Below, piece after piece: positions 19,184 through 28,269 of a stretch of DNA of 64,000 nucleotides. The DNA lies in assembly GCA_017411405.1 (NCBI GenBank), contig JAFQQE010000006.1, forward strand, positions 1 through 64,000, given 5' to 3'. How positions within the stretch are numbered: the stretch's first letter is position 1; every line of letters begins with the position of its first letter. Made by a program: the position numbers and the translations under genes. This DNA is from Bacilli bacterium (lineage in GTDB: Bacteria > Bacillota_I > Bacilli_A > RF39 > UBA660). The notes below the pieces were generated by a model that did not search any database, was not told the origin of the DNA, and saw nothing but the letters and a program-made list of their open reading frames with translations.

Positions 19184-19549
19184 CTAATTTTTATAATATT
19201 CATAATTTTTTGTTTTATACTCATTACATTGTATAAATGATTTATAACTGTGTGATAAACCTTCTCCAGTAACTATACCATATCCTACACATGTATCTTT
19301 ATTATAATCCATATTAATTTCTAATCCAAAATTAACTAATTCTTCTACTTTTATTTTTACAAACTTTCCTTTACTAGGTAATTTTGTTAAATTTGTATCT
19401 TGGCCATAATATTTTTTCATAGCATTAACTATATTTTTTTCTATTTCTTTATATGGTTGTTGTCTTTTATAGTTTCCCATAGTTAAAAGTAGTAAAAATA
19501 ATGCTATAACAACTATTCCTATAATTAAAAATATATTGCTTTTTTTCAT
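19184..19549 (-). CDS. secreted/anchored small protein with paired Cys
   Basis: 121 aa with an N-terminal membrane segment (residues 5-25) and a short extracellular domain holding two cysteines, in NKDTCVGYG and FIQCNEY, which could form a disulfide. The layout (hydrophobic start, helix, LPSKGKFVKIKVEEL, then C-GYG...C-EYKT) resembles prepilin-like or small secreted proteins common in AT-rich gut Bacilli. No function known. It follows a 36-aa ORF in what looks like the same transcript. Confidence 0.55.
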   Translation of the reverse strand: MKKSNIFLIIGIVVIALFLLLLTMGNYKRQQPYKEIEKNIVNAMKKYYGQDTNLTKLPSKGKFVKIKVEELVNFGLEINMDYNKDTCVGYGIVTGEGLSHSYKSFIQCNEYKTKNYEYYKN

Positions 19550-19553
19550 AATT

Positions 19554-19664
19554 CTACCCTATCAGAATTGTTAAATAGTGGCCAGCAATAAGTACAAATA
19601 AAGATATCATACATAAGCATAATACAAAAATTCTATATCCCCAACCATTATTATTTAATTTCAT
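19554..19664 (-). CDS. 36-aa single-pass membrane peptide
   Basis: A short ORF with GAAGAAGGG five bases before its ATG. It begins MKLNNNGWGYRIF and continues as one hydrophobic helix up to HYLTILIG. The N-terminal NGWG followed by a basic residue and a helix recurs, from memory, in tiny membrane proteins of related bacteria. It stops four bases before the following 121-aa gene. Upstream there is a possible promoter beginning TTGACA at about 19709-19714. Confidence 0.5.
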   Translation of the reverse strand: MKLNNNGWGYRIFVLCLCMISLFVLIAGHYLTILIG

Positions 19665-19726
19665 AAAAATCCCTTCTTCTTAATATTATATTAACATAAA
19701 TATTTAAAATGTCAAACAAACAAAAA

Positions 19727-19744
19727 ATCATGATTTCTCATGAT
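19727..19744 (-). terminator. terminator after rplL
   Basis: Minus strand: ATCATGA, loop GAAA, TCATGAT, then a run of Ts. Confidence 0.9.
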
Positions 19745-19750
19745 CTTTTA

Positions 19751-20119
19751 TTAAGCTAATTCGATTGTAGCTCCAGCTTCTTCTAATTTAGCTTTGATTT
19801 CGTTAGCTTCATCAACTGAAACGTTTTCTTTAATATTTCCACCGTTATCAGCTAATCCTTTAGCTTCAACTAATCCTAATCCTGTAATTTCTCTTATAAC
19901 TTTGATTACAGAAATTTTAGCAGCTCCAGCATCTTTTAATACTACAGTTTTTGTAGATGCTTCAGCAGCTTCAGCTCCAGCAGCTGGTGCAGCAGCAACT
20001 GCAACAGCACTTGGATCTACTCCAAATTCTTCTTTCATTGCATCAACTAATTCTTTAACTTCAAGAATAGTCATTTCTTTTAATCCATTAATGAATTCAT
20101 CTTTAGTAAATTTTGCCAT
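19751..20119 (-). CDS. rplL: ribosomal protein L7/L12
   Basis: 122 aa. N-terminal dimerisation helix, the Ala-rich flexible hinge ([15 protein letters not shown]) and the C-terminal domain with [20 protein letters not shown] are typical of L7/L12, the ribosomal stalk that recruits translation factors. Confidence 0.98.
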   Translation of the reverse strand: MAKFTKDEFINGLKEMTILEVKELVDAMKEEFGVDPSAVAVAAAPAAGAEAAEASTKTVVLKDAGAAKISVIKVIREITGLGLVEAKGLADNGGNIKENVSVDEANEIKAKLEEAGATIELA

Positions 20120-20143
20120 TTAAATCATTTCCTTTCCTAATAA

Positions 20144-20641
20144 TTAATTTTCTTCACCTAATTTTTCGGCATATAAATTAAGTCCAATAGATAGATTTTT
20201 TACGTGTTCTATCATACCACCTGCAAGCATAGTAAGTAATCCTTCCATAGATGGGATTGCTGCGTATTCTTTAATAGTATCAACAGTAACAACTTCACCT
20301 TCAATAACACCAGTTCTGATATCTACAGTATCATGTTCTTTTTTGAAGTTACTTATTACTTTGATTGGTTCAAGAACATTCTTACCAAAAATTACTGCAT
20401 TAGGTCCTTCTAAGAACGAATCAATATTAATGTTTTTGCTATCTAAAGCTCTTTTAAGTAAAGTGTTTTTATAAATTTTAACTTCACTATCATTATTTCT
20501 TAATTCTTTTCTTAAGTTAGCTATATCAGCAACACTAAGACCGTCATAACTAAATAATATTATACTTTTTGAATCATCAAGTTTTTTAGTTATTTCATCA
20601 ACAATATTTTGTTTTTCTTGAATTATTTTAGTACTTGCCAT
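20144..20641 (-). CDS. rplJ: ribosomal protein L10
   Basis: 165 aa. KNTLLKRAL and EGPNAVIFG motifs and a C-terminal helix that holds L7/L12 dimers identify L10. Preceded by an L10 leader with attenuator, and followed 24 bases later by rplL. Confidence 0.97.
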   Translation of the reverse strand: MASTKIIQEKQNIVDEITKKLDDSKSIILFSYDGLSVADIANLRKELRNNDSEVKIYKNTLLKRALDSKNINIDSFLEGPNAVIFGKNVLEPIKVISNFKKEHDTVDIRTGVIEGEVVTVDTIKEYAAIPSMEGLLTMLAGGMIEHVKNLSIGLNLYAEKLGEEN

Positions 20642-20664
20642 TTATATCCTCCTTTATTATTTAT

Positions 20665-20762
20665 AAAAAAACTTTCCGTATAGGAAAGCATAAAGAATCT
20701 TTATTAACTTTCCTCGGTAGGATTATTAAGACGAATCCCCTACTGTCTTCGGTAAAAAGTTT
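20665..20762 (-). promoter_or_regulatory. ribosomal protein L10 leader with attenuator
   Basis: The minus strand holds the conserved ACCGAAGACAGTAGGGG and AATCCTACCGAGG pair of the L10 leader (20712-20753), which binds the L10-L12 complex. Downstream, CTTTCC-TATAC-GGAAAG is followed by seven Ts (20665-20688), a terminator. The GGAAAG that follows CCGAG can pair with the same CTTTCC, giving an alternative antiterminator. Confidence 0.88.
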
Positions 20763-20775
20763 TTTTAACGAAATT

Positions 20776-20804
20776 ATTATAATATATTATATTTTATTTG
20801 TCAA
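20776..20804 (-). promoter_or_regulatory. rplJ-rplL promoter inside the end of rplA
   Basis: Minus strand: -35 TTGACA (20799-20804), 17 bases, -10 TATAAT (20776-20781). The -35 is built from the last codons of rplA. It would feed the L10 leader. Confidence 0.8.
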
Positions 20805-21492
20805 AAGAATTTTTATCAATTTTGATACCAGGACCCATAGTTGTAGATACTGATATATTTTGAATATATGTTCCTTTAACAGTTGATGGTTTAGCTTTAA
20901 CTAAAGTATTGTATATAAAACTTAAATTTTCTTTTAACGCTTCTTCAGTAAATGATACTTTTCCAATTATAGAATGTATATTACCGAAAGAATCAGCTCT
21001 ATATTCAATCATACCTTTTTTAACATCTTCTACTGCTTTATCAGGAGTAGTTGTAACTGTTCCTGTTTTAGGATTTGGCATTAAACCTTTAGGTCCTAAA
21101 ATTTTACCAATTTTTCCTAATTGAGGCATCATTTCAGGTGTAGCTATAATTGTATCGAAATCAAACCAATTTTCTTTTTGAATTTTATCAATTAATTCAA
21201 CTTCTCCTACATAGTCAGCTCCAGCAGCTTTTGCAGCTTCAGCAGCAGGACCTTTAGCTAAAACTAAGATTTTTTTAGTCTTACCTGTTCCATTTGGTAA
21301 CACTAATGATCCACGTAATTGTTGATCAGCTTTTTTAGTATCTAAATTCAATTTAAATGCTACTTCTACAGTGCTATCAAATTTAGTTGTAGATGTTTGT
21401 TTAACTAAACTTATTGCTTCTTCAACAGTATATAATTTGTTCTTTTCTACTTTTTCAGAAGCTTCCACATATTTTTTTCCAAAATTTTTCAT
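20794..21492 (-). CDS. rplA: ribosomal protein L1
   Basis: 232 aa. The L1 signature RADSFGNIHSIIGK and the GKVSFTEEALKEN part are present, with the GLMPNPKTGTV loop. L1 forms the mobile stalk at the E-site. Follows rplK; the gap before it (21501-21527) shares TACCACRA with the leader of rplK. Confidence 0.98.
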   Translation of the reverse strand: MKNFGKKYVEASEKVEKNKLYTVEEAISLVKQTSTTKFDSTVEVAFKLNLDTKKADQQLRGSLVLPNGTGKTKKILVLAKGPAAEAAKAAGADYVGEVELIDKIQKENWFDFDTIIATPEMMPQLGKIGKILGPKGLMPNPKTGTVTTTPDKAVEDVKKGMIEYRADSFGNIHSIIGKVSFTEEALKENLSFIYNTLVKAKPSTVKGTYIQNISVSTTMGPGIKIDKNSFDK

Positions 21493-21549
21493 TATTTTCC
21501 CTCCAATCGTGGTAGATTTTTGCGGATATTTATTTTTACTTTTTATTTA

Positions 21550-22128
21550 TTATTCTTCAGTTTCTTTTTTCTCGTTTATTACTTCTACTTCAGTAGTGCT
21601 ATTCATTTCTGCTTCTTTAGCTTCTAATTTAGCTTCTCTTTTTGCTTCTTCAATAGCTGCTTCACGAGCTTCTTCACCTTGTTCTGCTAATTCTTTATCA
21701 TTTAATCCTTCTACAGCAACACCCATATTTCTAGCTGTTCCTTCGATGATATTCATAGCTGCTTCTACATCATAAGCATTTAAATCAGGTAATTTAGTTT
21801 CAGCAATACTCTTAAGTTGTTCTTTAGTAATAGTTGCAACTATTTCATTTGCTCCTTTTTTACTTCCTGAATTAATTTTAGCAACTTTCTTTATTAAGAA
21901 TGCAGCAGGTGGAGTTTTTAATACAAAATCAAAACTTCTATCATCATAAATTGATATTTCAACAGGAACTACATCTCCCATTTTATCTTTTGATGCATCA
22001 TTAAATTTTGTACAGAATTCTTGTAAATTGATTCCAGCAGGTCCTAAAACAGTTCCAACAGGTGGAGCTGGTGTAGCTTTTCCAGCAGGAATTTGTAATT
22101 TAATTTTCTTTACGACTTCTTTTGCCAC
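21550..22128 (-). CDS. rplK: ribosomal protein L11 with acidic C-terminal extension
   Basis: 192 aa, about 50 longer than standard L11 (141 aa). The normal core is complete: [19 protein letters not shown], then the rRNA-binding C-domain ending [17 protein letters not shown]. An additional Ala/Glu/Lys-rich helix and acidic tail then follow. A GTG at 22128 is the preferred start: AAAGGATG is at a good distance, while the GTG three codons upstream is too close to it. First gene of the rplK-rplA pair. Confidence 0.95.
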   Translation of the reverse strand: MAKEVVKKIKLQIPAGKATPAPPVGTVLGPAGINLQEFCTKFNDASKDKMGDVVPVEISIYDDRSFDFVLKTPPAAFLIKKVAKINSGSKKGANEIVATITKEQLKSIAETKLPDLNAYDVEAAMNIIEGTARNMGVAVEGLNDKELAEQGEEAREAAIEEAKREAKLEAKEAEMNSTTEVEVINEKKETEE

Positions 22129-22160
22129 GAAAAACACATCCTTTCATATATTTTCGCTGT

Positions 22161-22194
22161 TGTGGTATGGGCAAATCCGCAGTTCCCCTCCACA
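22161..22194 (-). promoter_or_regulatory. rplK leader stem-loop (putative L1-type autoregulatory site)
   Basis: On the minus strand TGTGG and GGGG pair with GCCC and CCACA around AACTGCGGATTT, just before the ribosome-binding site. Such two-part stems upstream of rplK serve L1-mediated feedback in other bacteria; here the role is inferred. Confidence 0.5.
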
Positions 22195-22229
22195 AATAAT
22201 TTATATGCAAGACATATAAATGCATAATG

Positions 22230-22259
22230 ATAATAACACAAAAAAATCCTTTATGTCAA
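22230..22259 (-). promoter_or_regulatory. rplK promoter
   Basis: -35 TTGACA (22254-22259), 18 bases, -10 TATTAT (22230-22235). The -35 overlaps the loop of the ychF terminator. Confidence 0.75.
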
Positions 22260-22266
22260 GGATTTT
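22243..22266 (-). terminator. ychF terminator
   Basis: Minus strand: AAAATCCTT, loop GACATA, AAGGATTTT, then Ts. It starts at the ychF stop codon. Confidence 0.85.
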
Positions 22267-23366
22267 TATACATTAAATCTAAAATAGCAAATATCTCCGT
22301 CCTGCATTAGATATTCTTTACCTTCAAGTCTCATTCTTCCGGCTTCTTTGACTTTGATTTCACTTCCATATTTTTCTAAATCATTAAAACTCATAGTTTC
22401 ACAACGTATGAATCCTCTTTCAAAATCAGAATGGATAATACCTGCACATTCTGGAGCTTTCATTCCTTTTTTAAAAGTCCATGCTCTACATTCTTTTTCT
22501 CCAGCAGTAAAGAATGTTGCTAATCCAAGCAATTCGTAAGTTTGGAATATTAATTTATCTAAGCCACTACTAGTAAGACCAATTTCTTCCATAAATACTT
22601 TTTTATCACTTTCTTCTAATTCGGATAATTCACTTTCAAGTTTTGCGCAAAGTGTGATAACAGCTGAGTTTTCTTTTTCAGCATAATCCCTAACTAAATT
22701 CACAAATTCATTTGTACCTACTATAGCATCTTCTTCATTTACATTAGTTGCATATATAATTGGTTTTAAAGTTATTAAGCTAAAGTTTTTTAATACTAAT
22801 AATTCATCTTCATCAAATTCTACGTTCCTTAATGGAATGTTTTTTTCAAGATTTTCTCTACATTTTTTTAATGCATTTATTTCTACTAGTTCTTTTTTAT
22901 CTTTTGCCATTTCTATTTTTTTTCCAATTTTATTTATTCTGTTTTCTATTATTTCTAAATCCGACATTACTAATTCTACATTTATAATTTCTATATCACG
23001 AATAGGATCTACTGTACCCTCAACGTGTGTGATATCTGAATTTTGAAAGCATCTAACAACTTCTACTATCGCATCTACTTCTCTTATATGTGATAAAAAT
23101 TTGTTTCCTAATCCTTCTCCATTTGAAGCACCTTTTACTAAACCTGCTATGTCAGTGAATTCATATGTAGTTGGAACAACACTATCTGGTTCATATAAAT
23201 TTTCTAGATATTCCAATCTAGAATCTGGTACTGTAACAACTCCTATATTTGGATCAATTGTTGCAAATGGATAATTTGCTGCTAATATATTTTTTTTAGT
23301 TATTGCGTTAAATAATGTGCTCTTCCCTACATTAGGTAATCCTACTATTCCTGCTTTTAATGACAT
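22266..23366 (-). CDS. ychF: YchF/OLA1-family ATPase
   Basis: 366 aa, full length. P-loop GLPNVGKSTLFNAIT, the DIAGLVKGASNGEGLGNKF switch, and a C-terminal TGS-like domain with FTAGEKECRAWTFKKG identify YchF, an Obg-related P-loop protein that prefers ATP. It binds ribosomes and affects the oxidative stress response in other species. Confidence 0.98.
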   Translation of the reverse strand: MSLKAGIVGLPNVGKSTLFNAITKKNILAANYPFATIDPNIGVVTVPDSRLEYLENLYEPDSVVPTTYEFTDIAGLVKGASNGEGLGNKFLSHIREVDAIVEVVRCFQNSDITHVEGTVDPIRDIEIINVELVMSDLEIIENRINKIGKKIEMAKDKKELVEINALKKCRENLEKNIPLRNVEFDEDELLVLKNFSLITLKPIIYATNVNEEDAIVGTNEFVNLVRDYAEKENSAVITLCAKLESELSELEESDKKVFMEEIGLTSSGLDKLIFQTYELLGLATFFTAGEKECRAWTFKKGMKAPECAGIIHSDFERGFIRCETMSFNDLEKYGSEIKVKEAGRMRLEGKEYLMQDGDICYFRFNV

Positions 23367-23424
23367 TATAATCCCTCACTTCTTTTTGTATTATAGCACA
23401 TAATTTATTAATGTAAAAAAGAAA

Positions 23425-23448
23425 AATAGATTTAATTATAAATCTATT
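23425..23448 (-). terminator. htrA terminator
   Basis: Minus strand: AATAGATTT, six-base loop, AAATCTATT, then TTTCTTTTTT. It overlaps the stop codon of htrA. Confidence 0.85.
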
Positions 23449-24526
23449 CACTTTTAGCTAATTTTATTTCAGTAGTTTCTGTTTTATTATTTCTAATGTA
23501 TGTTATTTTCACTTTATCTCCTGGTCTATATTTATAAAGATAATATTTCATCCTTGCTACAGATGTCACTTCATAATCTTCTATTTTAGTTATGACATCT
23601 CCAAGTTTTAATCCCGCATCTTTTGCAGGTGTTCCATCTTGAGTATCAATTACTACTGCACCATTTAGAGTTGGATCTATATTTAATCTATAACGAGCTA
23701 AATTATATGTGTCGGAAGCATCTAACATTGATATACCTAAAAATGGTCTTTCTATTTTACCTTCTTTTCTTAACTCATTTGCATAACTTATAGCATCTTC
23801 AATAGGAATAGCAAATCCTATGCCCTCCACTCCATCACTCACTAATTTCATATTAGTTATACCTATAACTTCTCCATTAGAGTTTGCTAGAGGTCCACCA
23901 CTATTTCCACTATTAATTGCTGCATCTGTTTGCATAACATTCATTACCCAATCATTTACTGAGGAATTTTTAATACTAACGTCAACTAATCTATCTTTAC
24001 CAGATAATATTCCACGTGTTACAGTCCAAGAATATTCATCTTCTAAAGGGGCACCTATTGCAAATACAGTATCTCCAACTCTAATTTTACTTACTTCTCC
24101 AAGTTCTGCTACTCTTATTATTTTATCTTTTTCAATTTTTAATACTGCTATATCTGAATATGGATCGTTAGCAACTAATTCAACATTTTCAACATTTTCG
24201 TTGGTAAATTTAACTTTTAAACTTGTAGAATTATCTACTACATGTGAATTTGTTAAAATATATGCGAATTTGTCATCTTCATCATAAACAAAACCTGTAC
24301 CGCTACTCGATAATATTCCATTTTTATATGATCCTACTACTACAACAGCATCATATAATTTTTCAACTGCATCTGCTATACCTGTATCAATTACTGTTAC
24401 TTCTTTTTCACTTTTATTTACGATTGTTTGAACAGATTTTGGGCCATAATTTACTAATAAATACATTCCAGATGCACCTATAAAAAATGCCACCATTGTT
24501 AATATTATATTTGTTTTATTTTTCAT
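23444..24526 (-). CDS. htrA: HtrA/DegP-like serine protease with PDZ domain
   Basis: 360 aa. One N-terminal membrane helix (residues 7-26), a trypsin-like domain with catalytic His in LTNSHVVD, Asp in YSDIAVLKIE and Ser in INSGNSGGPL, then a PDZ domain (GAVVIDTQDGTPAKDAGLKLGD). A membrane-tethered quality-control protease facing the outside. It starts four bases after the AbiF-like gene and probably shares its transcript. Confidence 0.95.
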   Translation of the reverse strand: MKNKTNIILTMVAFFIGASGMYLLVNYGPKSVQTIVNKSEKEVTVIDTGIADAVEKLYDAVVVVGSYKNGILSSSGTGFVYDEDDKFAYILTNSHVVDNSTSLKVKFTNENVENVELVANDPYSDIAVLKIEKDKIIRVAELGEVSKIRVGDTVFAIGAPLEDEYSWTVTRGILSGKDRLVDVSIKNSSVNDWVMNVMQTDAAINSGNSGGPLANSNGEVIGITNMKLVSDGVEGIGFAIPIEDAISYANELRKEGKIERPFLGISMLDASDTYNLARYRLNIDPTLNGAVVIDTQDGTPAKDAGLKLGDVITKIEDYEVTSVARMKYYLYKYRPGDKVKITYIRNNKTETTEIKLAKSE

Positions 24527-24530
24527 TTTA

Positions 24531-25490
24531 TTACTCCTTATCTAAGAAACATATTTCTCTAAAGTTTGTTGGAAAACCTATAGCATCCAACATTTTATCG
24601 ATTTTTATAGTTTTTAATTTACCTGCTAATATATCTATTTCATAAGTTATTTCATTTATTAATAATTTAAATTCATCATCTGAAATCATTTGTTTTAATA
24701 TTATTATTAACGCAAATAAATCATCTTTACCATAAATAAATTCTCCATCTAATTTTTTTATATTAAGTTCTCTATGAAAAATAGTATCTGGTATAGGTTT
24801 TTGTGTACGATGATTATATAATATATCTTCATGTGCACATAGATTTCTGTAATTTGCTAGTATAGGCAGATATATCGACATAGTATCTGGATCTATTCTA
24901 TATATTTGTGATAATTCTATTTGATCTTCTTTTTTCATTATAGTAAATAGTTCACAAACTATACCAAAAGATAAAACTTTTACGACAATCCATAGTGGTA
25001 TGTAACCATAATTATTTTGATAATGTTTTGTTGCTGAATGTTGGTTACCGTTAACTCTAATTTGTCTTTTCATTTTCTTTAAAAGATCATTTACTTGTCT
25101 AAACTTTTCAGGATTATTTGTAAAATTAGATGGTTGTAAATATTCTTTTTCTTTAAAACCATATTTTTTTGATAGTTGGTATGAAAATATACTTTTAGCA
25201 TTATTTTCTATAATTAGTAGATTTTTAAAAATTATATTTCTTATTTGTCTATCAAAATTAAAAATAGCATAAAGTTCTTTAAAATTAGCATTTGGTAAAT
25301 ACTTTCTATCAGTTTGTGATTTAAGTAATAAATGGCGATAACCTGTTAAGAAAAAGTAATTTTCTCTTAATAGTATAGTTTTGGCATAATATTCATCGTC
25401 AATAACTAATCCTTTATCTTTTAATATTTCTATTTGTTCATCTAAAGTTCTAAATATTTTATTAGTTGATTTTAGTCTTACCTTCGCCAT
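24531..25490 (-). CDS. AbiF/AbiD-family (Abi_2) abortive-infection-like protein
   Basis: 319 aa. The N-terminal YFFLTGYRHLLL and the central FNFDRQIRNIIFKNLLIIEN match the Abi_2 (PF07751) family, and ANYRNLCAHEDILYNHR carries the R-x4-H motif of HEPN-type RNases. Members block phage growth in Lactococcus, and some are neutralised by a small RNA. The start is ATG 25490 (MAKVRL), since AGGTGATAGT precedes it. It is tightly coupled to htrA downstream, which is unusual. No phage target is visible. Confidence 0.82.
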   Translation of the reverse strand: MAKVRLKSTNKIFRTLDEQIEILKDKGLVIDDEYYAKTILLRENYFFLTGYRHLLLKSQTDRKYLPNANFKELYAIFNFDRQIRNIIFKNLLIIENNAKSIFSYQLSKKYGFKEKEYLQPSNFTNNPEKFRQVNDLLKKMKRQIRVNGNQHSATKHYQNNYGYIPLWIVVKVLSFGIVCELFTIMKKEDQIELSQIYRIDPDTMSIYLPILANYRNLCAHEDILYNHRTQKPIPDTIFHRELNIKKLDGEFIYGKDDLFALIIILKQMISDDEFKLLINEITYEIDILAGKLKTIKIDKMLDAIGFPTNFREICFLDKE

Positions 25491-25584
25491 ACTATCACCT
25501 ATTATAAATTTTATCACAACTAACATAAAAATAATATATAAAAAGTATGAATTTTTTATGAAATTTATTTTAATATATTATTTT

Positions 25585-26223
25585 TTAATTATTTTTATAG
25601 TATTCTGATATATATTTTGCTAAAGATGCTGAATATTTTTTTTGGTATTCTTTATTTGTTAAAGTGATTCTATCATGATAATTAGATAAAAAACCACATT
25701 CTATAAGCAATACTTTAGTATTTATATTTCGGTACATATATAATGAATTAGATATAGGTTTAGATAGTCTATCTTGATTTATATTACTTTGTAAGTAATC
25801 TGCTATTTCTTTACTATCTTTATAAAATATTTGAGTCCCGCTATATTTAGAGTCTTTATAATAGTTTTGATGTATAGAAATAACTAAATCAGCATTAGAT
25901 TCATTTATAAGTTTTATTCTATTATTAAAATCACTTTTTTTTCTTAATGTAGCATTAGGTGTAGACAAATCATAATCCCCTTCTCTAGTTAATATAATAT
26001 TTGCTCCATAACTTTCTAATTCTTTTTTTAATAATAAAGATATACTTAAGTTTATATCTTTTTCATAAATATCATCAAAACTTGTTCCAACATCTTTTCC
26101 ACCATGTCCTGGATCAATTACTATAATCAAATTATTAAGAATTAATTTTCTAGATTGAGCAATAGTAGGAATATATAGTAAGCAATTAATGAGTATTAAG
26201 ATTAATAAAATTATTTTTTTCAT
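25585..26223 (-). CDS. CwlD-like N-acetylmuramoyl-L-alanine amidase
   Basis: 212 aa. Signal anchor at the N-terminus, then an Amidase_3 domain with zinc ligands His in IDPGHGGKD, Glu in DIYEKDINL and His in VISIHQNYY, and catalytic Glu in LIECGFLSN. Size and order match CwlD, which makes muramic lactam in spore cortex. With the CotF-like genes this fits a spore former, but general wall amidases look similar. Confidence 0.82.
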   Translation of the reverse strand: MKKIILLILILINCLLYIPTIAQSRKLILNNLIIVIDPGHGGKDVGTSFDDIYEKDINLSISLLLKKELESYGANIILTREGDYDLSTPNATLRKKSDFNNRIKLINESNADLVISIHQNYYKDSKYSGTQIFYKDSKEIADYLQSNINQDRLSKPISNSLYMYRNINTKVLLIECGFLSNYHDRITLTNKEYQKKYSASLAKYISEYYKNN

Positions 26224-26242
26224 ATTATATTGTATTTAAAAA

Positions 26243-26259
26243 AGTACTATAAAAGTACT
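26243..26259 (-). terminator. terminator after the second YitT gene
   Basis: Minus strand: AGTACT, TTTAT, AGTACT, followed by TTTTTT. Confidence 0.7.
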
Positions 26260-26266
26260 AATTTAT

Positions 26267-27109
26267 TTAATCTTCATTTATTTCAACATTTTCATTTATA
26301 ACTTCGTAATTATCTGTAACTGATATAAATGCTTTAGGATCTATTAGATTAATACCTTCTTTGACTTTGAAATAATCTTTAGAAGATATTACTGACATTA
26401 TTATTTGTTTTTTCTTTTTAGTAAAACCACCTTCTGCATCGAAAGTAGTTAAATCATAGTTTAGCTCTTCTAATAAGTATTTTTTTATTTCTTTTTCTTT
26501 AGTAGTTATTATATAAAAGGCTTTACTATCACTTATTCCGATTTTAGCTTTAGTAGTCATATATCTTATAATTAATATTACTATTATTGAGTATATAGTA
26601 TGTTCTAATCCATATATTTTTAAAGTTATTAATATTAAAATTATATCTAAGCCCCTTGATATGGTTTTTATATTCTTTTTAGCTAAATCATTATATATAT
26701 CTTCTAATATATTAATTGCGCCTGTCTTAAATCCTTCTTTATATAGAATACTATACCCAACTCCCATTATAAATGAACCTGATATAGCAATTAGTAATTC
26801 TTCAATACTATTAGTTATGTTTATTTTTATGAATGAAGTAATATATATAAAAATTGGTAACAGAATAGATGGTAATAAATATTCTTTTAATTTATTACTA
26901 TCATATAACATATATATCAACCATAATGTCCAAACATTAATAATAAGTAATAATGCTGCATTATTAAATCCATAATTAAATGATAATAAGCTTGTTAATC
27001 CTAACATACCACTAGGTATTAGTTTAGATGGTACTATAAATATATTAAAACCTAAACTAATTAATAATGTACCTATAATTATCTTTATATATTTTTTTAT
27101 TTCATTCAT
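26267..27109 (-). CDS. second YitT-family membrane protein
   Basis: 280 aa with the YitT membrane part (FIVPSKLIPSGMLGLTS) and DUF2179 tail (DAEGGFTKKKKQIIMSVISS). It is only moderately similar to the copy at 13422-14327. Start ATG 27109 follows AAAAGGTGAATAAT; an in-frame GTG at 27118 overlaps the prfB stop. It directly follows prfB and is probably coupled to it. Confidence 0.88.
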   Translation of the reverse strand: MNEIKKYIKIIIGTLLISLGFNIFIVPSKLIPSGMLGLTSLLSFNYGFNNAALLLIINVWTLWLIYMLYDSNKLKEYLLPSILLPIFIYITSFIKINITNSIEELLIAISGSFIMGVGYSILYKEGFKTGAINILEDIYNDLAKKNIKTISRGLDIILILITLKIYGLEHTIYSIIVILIIRYMTTKAKIGISDSKAFYIITTKEKEIKKYLLEELNYDLTTFDAEGGFTKKKKQIIMSVISSKDYFKVKEGINLIDPKAFISVTDNYEVINENVEINED

Positions 27110-27114
27110 ATTAT

Positions 27115-28210
27115 TCACCTTTTTATTCTTAAGAAAGATTTCATAAATTCTATTAAATCTCCATTTAATACTTTATCTGTATTAGTATTTTCATAATTTG
27201 TTCTTACATCTTTTACTAGACTATATGGTTCTAATGTATAATTTCTTATTTGACTTCCAAAGTCTATATTCATTATATCACCTTTTAAGTCTTTTAATTC
27301 TTTTTCTCTATTCTTTTCTTCTAATTGATAAAGTTTACTTTTAAGTAAATTAATAGCAGTTTCTTTATTTTGTATTTGACTACGTTCATTTTGACAAGTT
27401 ATTACTATTCCAGTTGGTATATGTGTTACACGTACAGCTGAATCAGTTGTATTTACGCCTTGTCCTCCACAACCACTACTTCTATAAACATCTATTTTTA
27501 AATCGTCATTATTAATTTCTATGTTAATCGAATCGTCAATTTCTGGTATAACTGAAACAGATGCAAAAGATGTTTGTCTTTTACCTGCTGCATTAAATGG
27601 ACTTATTCTAACTAATCTATGAACACCTATTTCACTTTTAAAATATCCATATGCGTGTACACCTTCTATTTTTAAAGTTACGCTTTTTATACCAGCTGTT
27701 TCTCCTTTTAATTTATCTATAATTTCATATTTAAAATTATTTTTATCACAGAACATTGTATACATTCTTAAAAGCATGTCAGCCCAATCGCAAGCTTCTG
27801 TACCTCCAGCGCCTGGATGTATTTCTAAAAAGCAATTTAAGTTATCATATTTGCCAGTGAATAATGTTTCTATTTCTAGATTATTTATATCTTCATCTAG
27901 TTTATTAATTTCATTTTCTAATTCACTTAATTCATTAATATCTTCATCAGTTAAAATATCAATTAAAAAAATAGATTCTTCTACTTTATTGTTAATAACT
28001 TCGTAGTTTTCAACAATTTTTCTTTTATTAACCAATTCTTCATTTATTCCATTAGCTTTTTTTATATCATTCCAAAAATTATCTTCACTTAATTTATTTT
28101 CTAAATCTTTTATTTCACTTTTTAATTTATCTAAGTCAAAGAGACCTCCCTATAATATCTAAGCTGTTTTTTAAAGATTTATATTTATATAATATTTCTT
28201 TTTTATCCAT
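27115..28210 (-). CDS. prfB: peptide chain release factor 2 with programmed +1 frameshift
   Basis: Begins ATG 28210 (behind AGGATGTG), reads 24 codons to an in-frame TGA at 28136-28138, then shifts +1 at CTT TGA C and continues to 27115, giving about 364 aa. An internal Shine-Dalgarno GGGAGG lies just before the slip site, as in the E. coli RF2 autoregulatory shift. The downstream frame holds the SPF stop-recognition motif (RISPFNAAGKR) and the GGQ peptidyl-release loop (GCGGQGVNTTDSAV). It shows that UGA is used as stop in this organism. Confidence 0.97.
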
Positions 28211-28244
28211 TGATATCACATCCTATCAAGAGTATAACAAAAAA

Positions 28245-28269
28245 ACTTTTGTTTTAAAAGTACAAAAGT
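28245..28269 (-). terminator. terminator upstream of prfB
   Basis: Minus strand: ACTTTTG, loop, CAAAAGT, then TTTTTTT. It ends the metallopeptidase-like gene. Confidence 0.8.

Noticed and set aside
28136-28138. UGA read as tryptophan (Mollicutes code)
   Set aside because: RF2 is present, UGA ends genes normally, and Trp codons are TGG throughout; the prfB TGA is the known frameshift.
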